Source: SAR202 cluster bacterium (lineage in GTDB: Bacteria; Chloroflexota; Dehalococcoidia; Lucifugimonadales; UBA1123). Taken from it: a stretch of 12,187 bases of DNA. Position numbers and translations under genes: made by a program. Position 1 is the first letter of the stretch; every line of letters starts with the position of its first letter. Below the pieces are notes generated by a model. That model had not been told where the DNA came from. It saw only the letters and a list, made by a program, of their open reading frames with translations, and did no database searches. The stretch covers positions 1-12,187 of the forward strand of contig JASLRP010000059.1 in the NCBI GenBank assembly GCA_030743915.1, in the 5' to 3' direction. This document shows, one piece after another, positions 6,405-12,187 of the stretch.

Positions 6405-6495
6405 GGGCCGAGTGGGCAGGGCGGGGGTGACTTCGTGTGGTGGGGGGTGTGAAGTACCCTGGAGGTTGGTGCCCCGGTGACTCGCCACTCGGCCT
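6405..6495. other. Nested inverted repeats, possible structured RNA or regulatory hairpin
   Basis: A perfect 10-bp inverted repeat GGCCGAGTGG (6406-6415) / CCACTCGGCC (6485-6494) encloses 69 nt. Inside it, GGGTGACTTC (6425-6434) pairs with GAAGTACCC (6451-6459) with one bulged G, leaving a 16-nt loop. It lies in the non-coding gap between the start of the FAD monooxygenase gene and the end of the Hcp-like gene. No uridine tract follows on either strand, so it is not a standard terminator. I do not recognise it as a known RNA family. A weaker 6-bp pair CAGGCA/TGCCTG occurs at 6514-6543. Confidence 0.4.
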
Positions 6496-6552
6496 CTATA
6501 TATCAATATCATGCAGGCAGTTGCCAAACGGTTGCCATGCCTGAAAACGAGG

Positions 6553-7143
6553 CTACTTCCCCGATGTTGGGACGTTCTTCAAGAGGTCCCAGCCAGCAGA
6601 AGTGATTGTGGGAGCCGCTTTGGGGTCCTTGGGATTCAGCGTGGAGTAAGTCCATGTGATTTCTTCAAAGTTCAGTGACACCGCCTCTTGAGATTGGCCA
6701 TCGCTGGTTCCTGATGTTCCCACGGAGCCGACGTTTACGTTCTTCAGGCCAACTTCGAAGAAGCAAATGTTTGTGTCACTGGTGGACCCGGTCGTGCATA
6801 CTTCCAACCTGGCATTGGGATAGACTTGCCCGTTGACGGCGCTGAGAAAGAGCGCCGGCGTGCTTTTGTCGATGCCTTTGGATACCTGAACCGCTTGAAA
6901 ATTAGCCGCCACCGTGCTCCTGGTCCCATCGTTAGATGAGCCAGACGAATTCGATACCCCAAGGTTGAACCCATTCACGTCAATCCAACCGTGGTGATTC
7001 TGGTCCAGAGATTCTCCTTCGATCCCATCTATTTGCAGAAACACTGCCCCGGAGGTCGCGCCCACCAGCGCGATTCCGATAACCAGCAATGTCATCGAGA
7101 GTAGAAATTTGCTCCTGGATGTTCCTCGTTCCAGCCTTCTCAT
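6553..7143 (-). CDS. Exported Hcp-like protein (type VI tube-protein fold)
   Basis: A 196-residue protein from ATG 7143, with AAAGGAGA about 8 nt upstream. Basic residues then a hydrophobic stretch (about 13-33, FLLSMTLLVIGIALVGATSGA) make a signal peptide or anchor. The mature part begins VFLQIDGIEGES, the hallmark start of Hcp-family proteins. It continues with ANFQAVQVSKGIDKSTPALFLSAVNGQ, ARLEVCTTG, EVGLKNVNVGSV, VSLNFEEITWTY and ends in AGWDLLKN; these match Hcp strand by strand and in length. Hcp normally forms hexameric rings of the type VI secretion tube without a signal peptide. Here the leader and the absence of any other type VI gene suggest an exported standalone relative, perhaps surface-bound. 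Two cysteines (C106, C117) could form a disulfide outside the cell. It is monocistronic, with its own promoter at 7181-7209. Confidence 0.8.
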   Translation of the reverse strand: MRRLERGTSRSKFLLSMTLLVIGIALVGATSGAVFLQIDGIEGESLDQNHHGWIDVNGFNLGVSNSSGSSNDGTRSTVAANFQAVQVSKGIDKSTPALFLSAVNGQVYPNARLEVCTTGSTSDTNICFFEVGLKNVNVGSVGTSGTSDGQSQEAVSLNFEEITWTYSTLNPKDPKAAPTITSAGWDLLKNVPTSGK

Positions 7144-7180
7144 ACCAATGTCTCCTTTGGTTATTTGTTAGACACTGGTT

Positions 7181-7209
7181 TAGATATCATGACAACGTTA
7201 CTCAAACAA
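7181..7209 (-). promoter_or_regulatory. Candidate promoter of the Hcp-like gene
   Basis: On the minus strand TTGTTT (complement of 7204-7209) and TATCTA (complement of 7181-7186) are spaced 17 nt. A perfect dyad GTTACT-CAAACA-AGTAAC (7197-7214) overlaps the -35 and could be an operator. Both hexamers are moderate matches. Confidence 0.38.
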
Positions 7210-7332
7210 GTAACTCAGTTCTATTTTCGTAGGATCGGGATGACGGTTGGAGTCGGGTGAGTGTCAGCGTTCATGGCGCGGCCAGCTAACCTTATCCTAC
7301 TGCATTGCGCTAACTCCAATGGTTTGAGCTGA

Positions 7333-7367
7333 CGTACGGCTCCACTTTCTCGTACGCCTGTTATAAT
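7333..7367 (+). promoter_or_regulatory. Extended -10 promoter with paired CGTACG boxes ahead of the DUF6504/surE/hyu operon
   Basis: TATAAT (7362-7367, perfect) is preceded by TGT, an extended -10 element, while no good -35 is present. Two identical palindromic hexamers CGTACG lie at 7333-7338 and 7351-7356, 18 bp apart in register, flanking the -35 position. The expected transcription start is near 7374, leaving a leader of about 42 nt to GTG 7416. The boxes could bind an activator or repressor. Confidence 0.5.
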
Positions 7368-7415
7368 TGCGTCGCCGCCGTTGGAGTTCGACAATACGAC
7401 GGCCCAGGAGAGCCA

Positions 7416-7712
7416 GTGGCGCCAAGACGTTTTTTTGGCAAAATCATCAAGGTCCAACAGCACGAGGATACTCGCGCGCCGTTGTCCTTTGACCTGGACG
7501 GGGAGCAGCACGATATTCAGGACGTCATGGTCTCGTGGCAGGACTACGGGATGCCCAACGACGGACGAAAGCACAAGTGGATTCAGCGACATCACCGGAA
7601 CTATTTTCACGTTCGCACCACGAAGGGCGAGACCTACGAAATTTACTACGATCGGGGCCTGTCGATGGACAGCCCCAAGCACATGAAATGGTACGTAACG
7701 AAACAACTGTGA
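7416..7712 (+). CDS. DUF6504-like small protein
   Basis: A 98-residue soluble protein beginning with GTG at 7416, with CAGGAG 5 nt upstream. It resembles DUF6504-type proteins: an N-terminal strand FFGKIIKV, SFDLDGEQHDIQDVMVSWQDYG, then the basic aromatic stretch KWIQRHHRNYFHVRT, a GETYEIYYDRG segment and a C-terminal W-Y-V. The family has no established biochemical role; the compact beta-rich form and many His/Arg/Tyr residues are consistent with nucleic-acid or metal binding, which is only a guess. The family name is from memory. surE follows after 13 nt, so the two are almost certainly co-transcribed from the promoter at 7362. Confidence 0.68.
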   Translation: MAPRRFFGKIIKVQQHEDTRAPLSFDLDGEQHDIQDVMVSWQDYGMPNDGRKHKWIQRHHRNYFHVRTTKGETYEIYYDRGLSMDSPKHMKWYVTKQL

Positions 7713-7725
7713 GGCGATTTTCAGC

Positions 7726-8532
7726 TTGAGAATACTGGTAACAAACGACGACGGTATCAACGCTCCCGGACTGTGGAAGGTCGCGGAGTCTCTGCAAGCA
7801 TTGGGGGATGTGGTGGTGGTGGCCCCGGACCGCGATCAGAGCGGGGTGGGCACGTCACGCACTCTGCTCCAGGTTCTTCGAGTCATTGAGGTTGAGTCGC
7901 GTATTGAGGGCGTTCCTGCCCGCTCGGTGCATGGGACTCCCGCCGACTGTGTGATTCTAGCGATGGAGACCCTGTTCCCTGAGCCGTTCGACCTGCTGGT
8001 CTCCGGCATCAATCCGGGAGCGAATCTGGGCCTGGATGTTCTGGACTCAGGCACCGTGGGCGGCGCCTTTCGGGGGTACTTTCGGGGCATTCCGTCCATA
8101 GCGGTCTCGGTCACTTCATTGAGCAACGTTCGCTACGATCTGGCCGCGCGAGTCACCGCCGAACTTGCCAAGGCCATTTCCGATCATAAACTGTCCCAGC
8201 CGATGATCTTCAACGTCAACGTGCCCAACATAGCCACAGACCAGATTGACAAGGTGGAGATGACCACTCTCGGCCCCAAGGCCTACTTGGAGAGCGTGGT
8301 GGAGGGCAAGGACGGGCGGCGTGTCCACTACTGGATTCATCACAACAAACCCATTGGCGACCACGCCGAGGAGGGCACGGACATCTGGGCAGTGCGCCAC
8401 AATCGCATCTCCATCACTCCGATGGACCCGACCTTTATCTCGGGGCACGGCGGTCAGGATTTCGGTCCGGTGGCCCAACAGCTTTCAAACAGGCTTGGGA
8501 CCAACGGACATCAGACCAACGGGCATCATTAG
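7726..8532 (+). CDS. surE: 5'/3'-nucleotidase SurE
   Basis: A 268-residue protein with a TTG start at 7726; GAGG lies about 11 nt upstream. SurE removes phosphate from 5'- and 3'-nucleotides with a divalent metal and is tied to stationary-phase and stress survival. The N-terminal MRILVTNDDGINAPG carries the metal-binding D8 and D9; APDRDQSG supplies S39 and SGINPGAN N96, the four expected ligands. HGTPADC and the SGTVGGA stretch complete the family signature. Length is slightly above the usual 240-260 because of a His/Asn tail (NGHQTNGHH). It lies between the DUF6504-like gene and the NIPSNAP gene, in one direction. No active-site residue is missing. Confidence 0.97.
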   Translation: MRILVTNDDGINAPGLWKVAESLQALGDVVVVAPDRDQSGVGTSRTLLQVLRVIEVESRIEGVPARSVHGTPADCVILAMETLFPEPFDLLVSGINPGANLGLDVLDSGTVGGAFRGYFRGIPSIAVSVTSLSNVRYDLAARVTAELAKAISDHKLSQPMIFNVNVPNIATDQIDKVEMTTLGPKAYLESVVEGKDGRRVHYWIHHNKPIGDHAEEGTDIWAVRHNRISITPMDPTFISGHGGQDFGPVAQQLSNRLGTNGHQTNGHH

Positions 8533-8553
8533 AAGCTGTCAGCGATCAGCTTT
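8533..8553. repeat. Short dyad in the surE-NIPSNAP gap
   Basis: AAGCTG (8533-8538) and CAGCTT (8547-8552) form a 6-bp inverted repeat around an 8-nt loop immediately after the surE stop. No T-run follows, so it is not an intrinsic terminator. It resembles short 'AGCTGTCAGC...CAGCTTTCAG' repeats found dispersed in some bacterial genomes; whether it is repeated in this genome is unknown. Confidence 0.35.
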
Positions 8554-8600
8554 CAGGATTTGTCACACACAGAACAAGTGGATGGAAAAGGAGCAATGCC

Positions 8601-8927
8601 ATGATCTATGAGTATCGAGTTTATGATGCCGCGCCCGGAAAACTTCCTGCCCTTAACGCACGGTTCCGCGACCACACCATGGGGATCTTCGAGCGGCACG
8701 GAATAAAGAACATCGGCTACTGGACGTCCGCCGTGGGCGATGTCTCGAACCGGCTCATCTACATCATCGCTTTTGAAGACATGGCGCACCGTGAACGCGC
8801 CTGGAACGCCTTCCAAAACGACCCAGAATGGCAAAAGGTTCGCGCCGAATCCGAGGTTGACGGCGCGTTGACAAGCAAAGTGTTCAACTCGTTCTTGTCG
8901 CCCACCGACTACTCGCCGCTTCAATAG
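8601..8927 (+). CDS. NIPSNAP-family protein
   Basis: A 108-residue protein from ATG 8601, with AAGGAG 7 nt upstream. It carries the NIPSNAP pattern of a dimeric ferredoxin-like fold: MIYEYRVYDAAPGKL, a helix with FRDHTMGIFERHGI, the strand NIGYWTSAVGD, then LIYIIAFEDMAHRERAWNAFQNDPEWQKV (residues 54-82, including W75 and the DPEW motif) and a closing strand. NIPSNAP domains are related to ABM domains and probably bind small ligands or form homodimers; no catalytic role is fixed. The hyuA start codon lies 1 nt after its stop, so the two are tightly co-translated. NIPSNAP genes next to hyuA/hyuB are common in environmental genomes (recalled, not checked). Confidence 0.9.
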   Translation: MIYEYRVYDAAPGKLPALNARFRDHTMGIFERHGIKNIGYWTSAVGDVSNRLIYIIAFEDMAHRERAWNAFQNDPEWQKVRAESEVDGALTSKVFNSFLSPTDYSPLQ

Positions 8928-8928
8928 G

Positions 8929-10986
8929 ATGGCAAGCTATCACATCGCCGTTGACATAGGCGGCACCTTCACCGATGTAGTAATTCAGAACACCGAGGAC
9001 GGCGCACTCTGGACGGCCAAGACTCCTTCGACGCCCAGTGATCTGGCGTCGGGTTTCATGTCAGGTGTCCAGAACGCCATCCAGCAGGCGGACGCCGACC
9101 CTGCCTGCGTTCAACGCATTTTCCACGGCACAACCATCGCCACCAATGCCGTCATCGAGCGCACGCCGTCGGACATCGGCCTGCTGACCACAAAGGGATT
9201 CAAGTACGTCCTGGAGATAGGACGTCACGACATACCTCGTCGTCAGAACATCTACGCCTGGGTCAAGCCTGAGCGTCCGGTTCCGCCCAATCGAATCTTC
9301 GAGGTCTCGGAACGTCTTGACCGCGCCGGCAATGTGCTTGTCACACTGGACGAGAATGATGTTCGAGCGGCCGCACGCCAGCTCAGAGAGCAGGGTGTCG
9401 AGGCTGTGGCGGTGTGTTTTCTGTATTCTTACGCGAGCCCAGATCACGAAGATCGGGCCGCTGAAATCCTGCGTGAGGAGATGCCCGGAGTCCAGGTCGC
9501 GCTCTCGTCAGAGGTGCTTCCTCAGTTCCGAGAGTTCGAGCGCACCGTCGCCACGGTGTTGAATGCCTACGTCATGCCTCGGGTGGGCCGCTACCTGAAC
9601 GGGCTGGAGTCTGCGGCCAAGCGTCACGGCCTTGACGCTCCGCTGTTCATCATGAAGTCCAACGGCGGTGTCACCAGCGCGGACATGGCGGCAAGACAGG
9701 CCATCCACACGGTGCTTTCTGGCCCCGTGGCCGGAGTGATGGGCGCAACTCAGATTGCCAACGCCGCAGAGTCTCCCAGCTTCATCTCCGTGGACGTTGG
9801 CGGCACCAGCGCTGACATATGCCTGGCGCGGGATGGCGAGCCTGAGATGACTGTCGAGCGAAGCATCGGCGGCCTGCCGCTTCAGCTTCCCATGCTGGAC
9901 ATCGTGACCATCGGAGCCGGAGGCGGCAGTATTGCACGACCTCTGGCCGCTGGAGGACTGTCTGTCGGCCCCGAAAGCGCGGGGGCAGACCCTGGCCCGG
10001 TCTGCTACAACCAGGGCGGAACGATGCCGACGGTCACCGACGCTCGGCTGGTTCTCGGACATCTGCCGCCACATCTGCTGGGCGGCGAGATGGCCCTGAA
10101 CGTTGACGCGGCCCGAAAGGCGATTCAGGACGAGATAGCCACGCCTCTAAATCTGGAAATGGCCGAGGCCGCGTCGGGAATCGTCGAGATCGCGGACAAC
10201 AACATGGCCGGAGCCATGCGCGCCGTGTCCATCGGCAGGGGACTGGACCCCAAGGATTTCGCGCTGTTGGCATTCGGAGGGGCAGGGCCCCTGCACGCCT
10301 GCGCGCTGGCGTCGCTGCTGGGGATGCAGTCGGTGGTCGTGCCTCCGACTCCGGGGGTGCTGTCCACCTACGGCCTGCTGTTCACCGACCTGCGAAACGA
10401 CTACGTTCAGACCTTCGTCCACTCCGGCGAAACCCCGTCAATCGAGGAGATAACGTCGGTCTATTCTCGGCTGGAAGATCAGGCGTGGGAGTGGCTGACT
10501 CGTGAGGGTGTCTCTCGGGATGTCGGTCAGGTAACGCGATCCGCCGACCTACGATACGAGCATCAGGGCTGGGAGATCACCGTGGACATGCCCGACGGTC
10601 CGATAACCGAGGCGACGGTGGACCATCTAATCGCCAACTTTCACGATCTCCACAATCGGCTATACACCTACAATCTGCCCCAGGCGAACGTGGAGTTGGT
10701 CAATCTGAGAGTCAGCGCTGCGGGAGCGTTGCCCAGGCACGAGATGTCCACACTGCCCAGCGCAGACGGTCAGCGACTGGAGCCAGAATCTCACCGTCCG
10801 GCGATGTTCTTCAGATCTGTGGGATACGTCGATACGCCGGTATATCGAAGGGACTCGCTGCTGGCGGGTTCGGAACTGGTCGGTCCGGCGGTTGTGGAGC
10901 AGAGGGACACCACAACACTGCTGGCTCCGGGATTCCGAGCGGTGGTGGACTCCTACGGCAACCTGGTGATTACGGGCGGGTCGTAG
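8929..10986 (+). CDS. hyuA: Hydantoinase/oxoprolinase subunit A (N-methylhydantoinase A-like)
   Basis: A 685-residue member of the ATP-dependent HyuA/AcxA/5-oxoprolinase family. It phosphorylates or activates cyclic amide substrates together with HyuB. Motifs in order: DIGGTFTD (9-16, phosphate-binding loop), FHGTT (65-69), SNGG (244-247), SGPVAG (264-269), DVGGTSAD (289-296), GAGGGS (329-334) and PESAGADPGPVCY (348-360), then TDARLVLG (370-377). The C-terminal domain, from about 505, ends near residue 680. Length is typical (about 680). The ATG at 8929 follows the NIPSNAP stop by 1 nt. The substrate is not evident; HyuA proteins act on hydantoins, 5-oxoproline or ketones. It is normally followed directly by hyuB; here an antisense cassette intervenes. 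Confidence 0.95.
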   Translation: MASYHIAVDIGGTFTDVVIQNTEDGALWTAKTPSTPSDLASGFMSGVQNAIQQADADPACVQRIFHGTTIATNAVIERTPSDIGLLTTKGFKYVLEIGRHDIPRRQNIYAWVKPERPVPPNRIFEVSERLDRAGNVLVTLDENDVRAAARQLREQGVEAVAVCFLYSYASPDHEDRAAEILREEMPGVQVALSSEVLPQFREFERTVATVLNAYVMPRVGRYLNGLESAAKRHGLDAPLFIMKSNGGVTSADMAARQAIHTVLSGPVAGVMGATQIANAAESPSFISVDVGGTSADICLARDGEPEMTVERSIGGLPLQLPMLDIVTIGAGGGSIARPLAAGGLSVGPESAGADPGPVCYNQGGTMPTVTDARLVLGHLPPHLLGGEMALNVDAARKAIQDEIATPLNLEMAEAASGIVEIADNNMAGAMRAVSIGRGLDPKDFALLAFGGAGPLHACALASLLGMQSVVVPPTPGVLSTYGLLFTDLRNDYVQTFVHSGETPSIEEITSVYSRLEDQAWEWLTREGVSRDVGQVTRSADLRYEHQGWEITVDMPDGPITEATVDHLIANFHDLHNRLYTYNLPQANVELVNLRVSAAGALPRHEMSTLPSADGQRLEPESHRPAMFFRSVGYVDTPVYRRDSLLAGSELVGPAVVEQRDTTTLLAPGFRAVVDSYGNLVITGGS

Positions 10987-10990
10987 GGCC

Positions 10991-11017
10991 AAAAATAATA
11001 CCTGTTCTTCACAGGTA
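10991..11017 (-). terminator. Intrinsic terminator of the antisense cassette
   Basis: TACCTGT (10999-11005), loop TCTTC and ACAGGTA (11011-11017) form a perfect 7-bp hairpin. Read on the minus strand it is followed by TTATTTTT (complement of 10991-10998), a proper uridine tract. It lies 35 nt beyond the stop of the 40-residue gene and 5 nt from the hyuA stop, so it ends transcripts of the minus-strand genes before they run antisense into hyuA. Confidence 0.75.
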
Positions 11018-11052
11018 CTATCAAAGTGGACAAACTCAAAGAGACATGCGAC

Positions 11053-11175
11053 TCACTCTGGCTTAGATTTGGGTTCCGTGGGTTCGGGTACCCTAGGTTT
11101 TAGGCCGAGCGCCAATCGCCATTTCTGTTCAGTCAACGGAGGTAAGTTCTTTATCTTTCTCTGTGGTTTTGCCAT
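11053..11175 (-). CDS. 40-residue basic peptide, unknown function
   Basis: ATG 11175 with GGAG about 10 nt upstream. A longer in-frame version from 11235 would overlap the preceding gene and has no better site. The peptide reads MAKPQRKIKNLPPLTEQKW then a short helix and a Pro/Glu/Lys-rich tail, strongly charged and basic at the N-terminus. It follows the 11196-11864 gene by 20 nt on the same strand and precedes the terminator, so both are one transcript. Its small size, clear ribosome-binding site and the terminator just behind it support a real gene, but I recognise no family. Confidence 0.5.
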   Translation of the reverse strand: MAKPQRKIKNLPPLTEQKWRLALGLKPRVPEPTEPKSKPE

Positions 11176-11195
11176 ATCAGAAATACTCCGAATGA

Positions 11196-11864
11196 CTACG
11201 TGCCAGGTATATCGTAGATCGTCGTGACATCCCAACCTCTGTCGTCTCTACTGTAGTATGAGTATATCAAAATACTCTCAATGGTATTGTCGATTATGAA
11301 CTCGTAGTGAATATGTTCAGCGTCTGATGGTTCAACCTCTAACCTGAAGGTTAAGGAACGATCATCAATTTTCGGCCATCCATACGATAGACCTGTCCGT
11401 TCTTCGAATTGCTGTTCAATATCGGTTAGTTGATCGGGAGAGATCGGCTTTAATTGTTGAATCGTTGTAATATTCTGCTCCGTTGGATCAAAAGACCACA
11501 ATACATGACCGGCGTTAGAGAAGATTATGGCGACCGATAGGTGAATGGTGTTGTCTGTTAACGGACGATGCGTGACCTCATGGCTGATAACGCCGCGAGG
11601 AATTCGATCTCGGAACAGCCCTAATCGGTAAGACGCCCAACCCGCCGCAGTGACTATGGCCACGATCTGAACTACGTCTTTAGTGATACCGACGACCCTC
11701 TTGAGATTGTCGGTCGGTGTTACTGCTGAAGGAGTTACCTGGAGAGCAGTATCAGAAGGCGAAACCGAATTGCCAGAGGCACAGCCAACTGCTATCGTAG
11801 CCAGCAGGCTCAGTCCGATGAGGATTTGAACGATGGTTCTCAGGCGGAGGATTTGAACGCTCAC
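11196..11864 (-). CDS. Probable lipoprotein/membrane protein of unknown function
   Basis: A 222-residue protein if read from GTG 11864; a longer start at GTG 11972 (258 residues) is possible, and neither has a good ribosome-binding site. From 11864 the N-terminus has basic residues then IVQILIGLSLLATIAVGC, a lipoprotein-like signal with AVGC as the lipobox, imperfect at -3. A second hydrophobic segment (DVVQIVAIVTAAGWASYRLGLF) is followed by a soluble domain starting PRGVISHEVTHRPL. The arrangement 'hydrophobic helix with W-x-[SY]-Y, R-x-P-R, then H-R-x-L, S/T-V-x-[IV]-x-F-x-N-x-G-x-V-L' recalls uncharacterised membrane-anchored beta-sandwich proteins. It lies antisense between hyuA and hyuB, and its codon use is A+T-richer than theirs, suggesting a recent insertion. 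Confidence 0.55.
   Translation of the reverse strand: MSVQILRLRTIVQILIGLSLLATIAVGCASGNSVSPSDTALQVTPSAVTPTDNLKRVVGITKDVVQIVAIVTAAGWASYRLGLFRDRIPRGVISHEVTHRPLTDNTIHLSVAIIFSNAGHVLWSFDPTEQNITTIQQLKPISPDQLTDIEQQFEERTGLSYGWPKIDDRSLTFRLEVEPSDAEHIHYEFIIDNTIESILIYSYYSRDDRGWDVTTIYDIPGT
11820..11859 (-). repeat. 13-bp direct repeat in the signal-peptide region
   Basis: GAGGATTTGAACG occurs at 11820-11832 and 11847-11859, 27 bp apart, which is exactly nine codons. On the minus strand it encodes VQIL twice (VQILRLRTIVQIL) at the start of the probable lipoprotein. It looks like a small in-frame duplication. Confidence 0.6.
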
Positions 11865-11996
11865 TTGTGAGATATCTAAACTGGCCACAGGATAGTCATT
11901 AGCTGTGCCAAAACAGCGAACATCCGAAGCCAACACGACGACAATTCCGGCCCAAGGAAACGACCCCAACACGACCCAACCAATAACGAGGCGAAC

Positions 11997-12187
11997 ATGA
12001 GCGTTGATCCCATAACTCTCGAAATAGTCCGGGGCGCGGTAAGCTCCATAATCCTTCAGATGGAGGGACTGGTCGAGCGCACGGCCATGTCTCCGGTCAT
12101 CAAAGAGAAGATGGACTATTTTGTGGGCATATACGATCTTGAAGGGCGGATCGTCGACGCCTTCCTGTCCACCAGCGGCCCGAGGAT
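11997..12187 (+). CDS. hyuB: Hydantoinase/oxoprolinase subunit B, N-terminal part
   Basis: The first 63 codons of a HyuB-family gene, cut by the window end. ATG 11997 has GAGG 5-6 nt upstream. The N-terminus MSVDPITLEIVRGAVSSI, followed by MEGLVERTAMSPVIKEKMDY and IYDLEGRIVD, is the standard opening of the hydantoinase B/oxoprolinase family. It forms the catalytic complex with HyuA. It is separated from hyuA by about 1 kb of antisense sequence instead of the usual few nucleotides, so it may need its own promoter or read-through past the antisense genes. Confidence 0.93.
   Translation, partial: MSVDPITLEIVRGAVSSIILQMEGLVERTAMSPVIKEKMDYFVGIYDLEGRIVDAFLSTSGPR

Noticed and set aside
6406..6415. 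GGCCGAGTGG as the D-arm of a serine or leucine tRNA
   Set aside because: There is no T-arm, anticodon arm or acceptor stem in the expected places.
7221..7760. Minus-strand 179-codon frame
   Set aside because: It lies antisense to the DUF6504-like gene and the surE start, and shows no motif of its own.
9508..10074. Minus-strand 188-codon frame
   Set aside because: It is antisense to hyuA, with a His/Arg/Gly-rich composition typical of a shadow frame.
11820..11859. Resemblance of AGGATTTGAACG to a tRNA T-arm, suggesting tRNA remnants or attachment sites
   Set aside because: The flanking bases cannot pair as a T-stem, no acceptor or anticodon arm is present, and the repeat is in frame within a coding region.
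1..12187. CRISPR array, insertion sequence or integrase
   Set aside because: No regularly spaced repeats, transposase or integrase motifs, or terminal inverted repeats were seen on either strand.

Overview
The window looks like a bacterial chromosome fragment, most plausibly from a Chloroflexota/Dehalococcoidia-type (SAR202-like) lineage. That assignment is inference: it rests on the gene set (hydantoinase/oxoprolinase HyuA-HyuB with a NIPSNAP protein, a DUF6504-like protein with SurE, an MhpA-type FAD monooxygenase) and a mixed but mostly GC-rich composition. There is no rRNA or other decisive marker.

Left part (1-2000). At the edge is a minus-strand gene fragment with a C2H2-like zinc finger followed by a hydrophobic segment. 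Next comes tRNA-Ser(UGA) on the minus strand, then an A+T-richer cluster of three small uncharacterised genes packed with overlapping ends: 807-1118 (-), 1117-1470 (+) and 1439-1927 (-).

Middle part (2000-7200). Two membrane-protein genes run on the plus strand behind a good sigma70-type promoter, and a small three-helix membrane gene converges on them with a 4-nt overlap. A two-domain ABM-like alpha/beta-barrel protein (+) faces an FAD-dependent aromatic-ring hydroxylase (-), each with its own strong promoter. A roughly 290-bp gap with a nested inverted-repeat structure follows, then a minus-strand gene for an exported Hcp-like protein with no type VI secretion genes beside it.

Right part (7300-12187). 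A plus-strand operon runs DUF6504-like protein, surE (survival nucleotidase), NIPSNAP protein, hyuA, then hyuB (cut by the window edge). Between hyuA and hyuB, which normally lie directly next to each other, sits an A+T-richer segment of about 1 kb. It carries two genes in the opposite orientation, a probable lipoprotein/membrane protein and a 40-residue basic peptide, and ends in an intrinsic terminator just behind the hyuA stop codon. HyuA and HyuB together would form an ATP-dependent hydantoinase/oxoprolinase-type amidohydrolase. SurE and the DUF6504-like protein are linked to them only by shared direction and close spacing.

The most unusual points are the antisense cassette inside hyuAB, the exported orphan Hcp-like protein, the zinc-finger/membrane fragment, the nested dyad at 6405-6495, and the near-coincident divergent start codons at 1116-1119. 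No clearly new multi-gene system could be demonstrated. All family names come from motif recognition without database searches.
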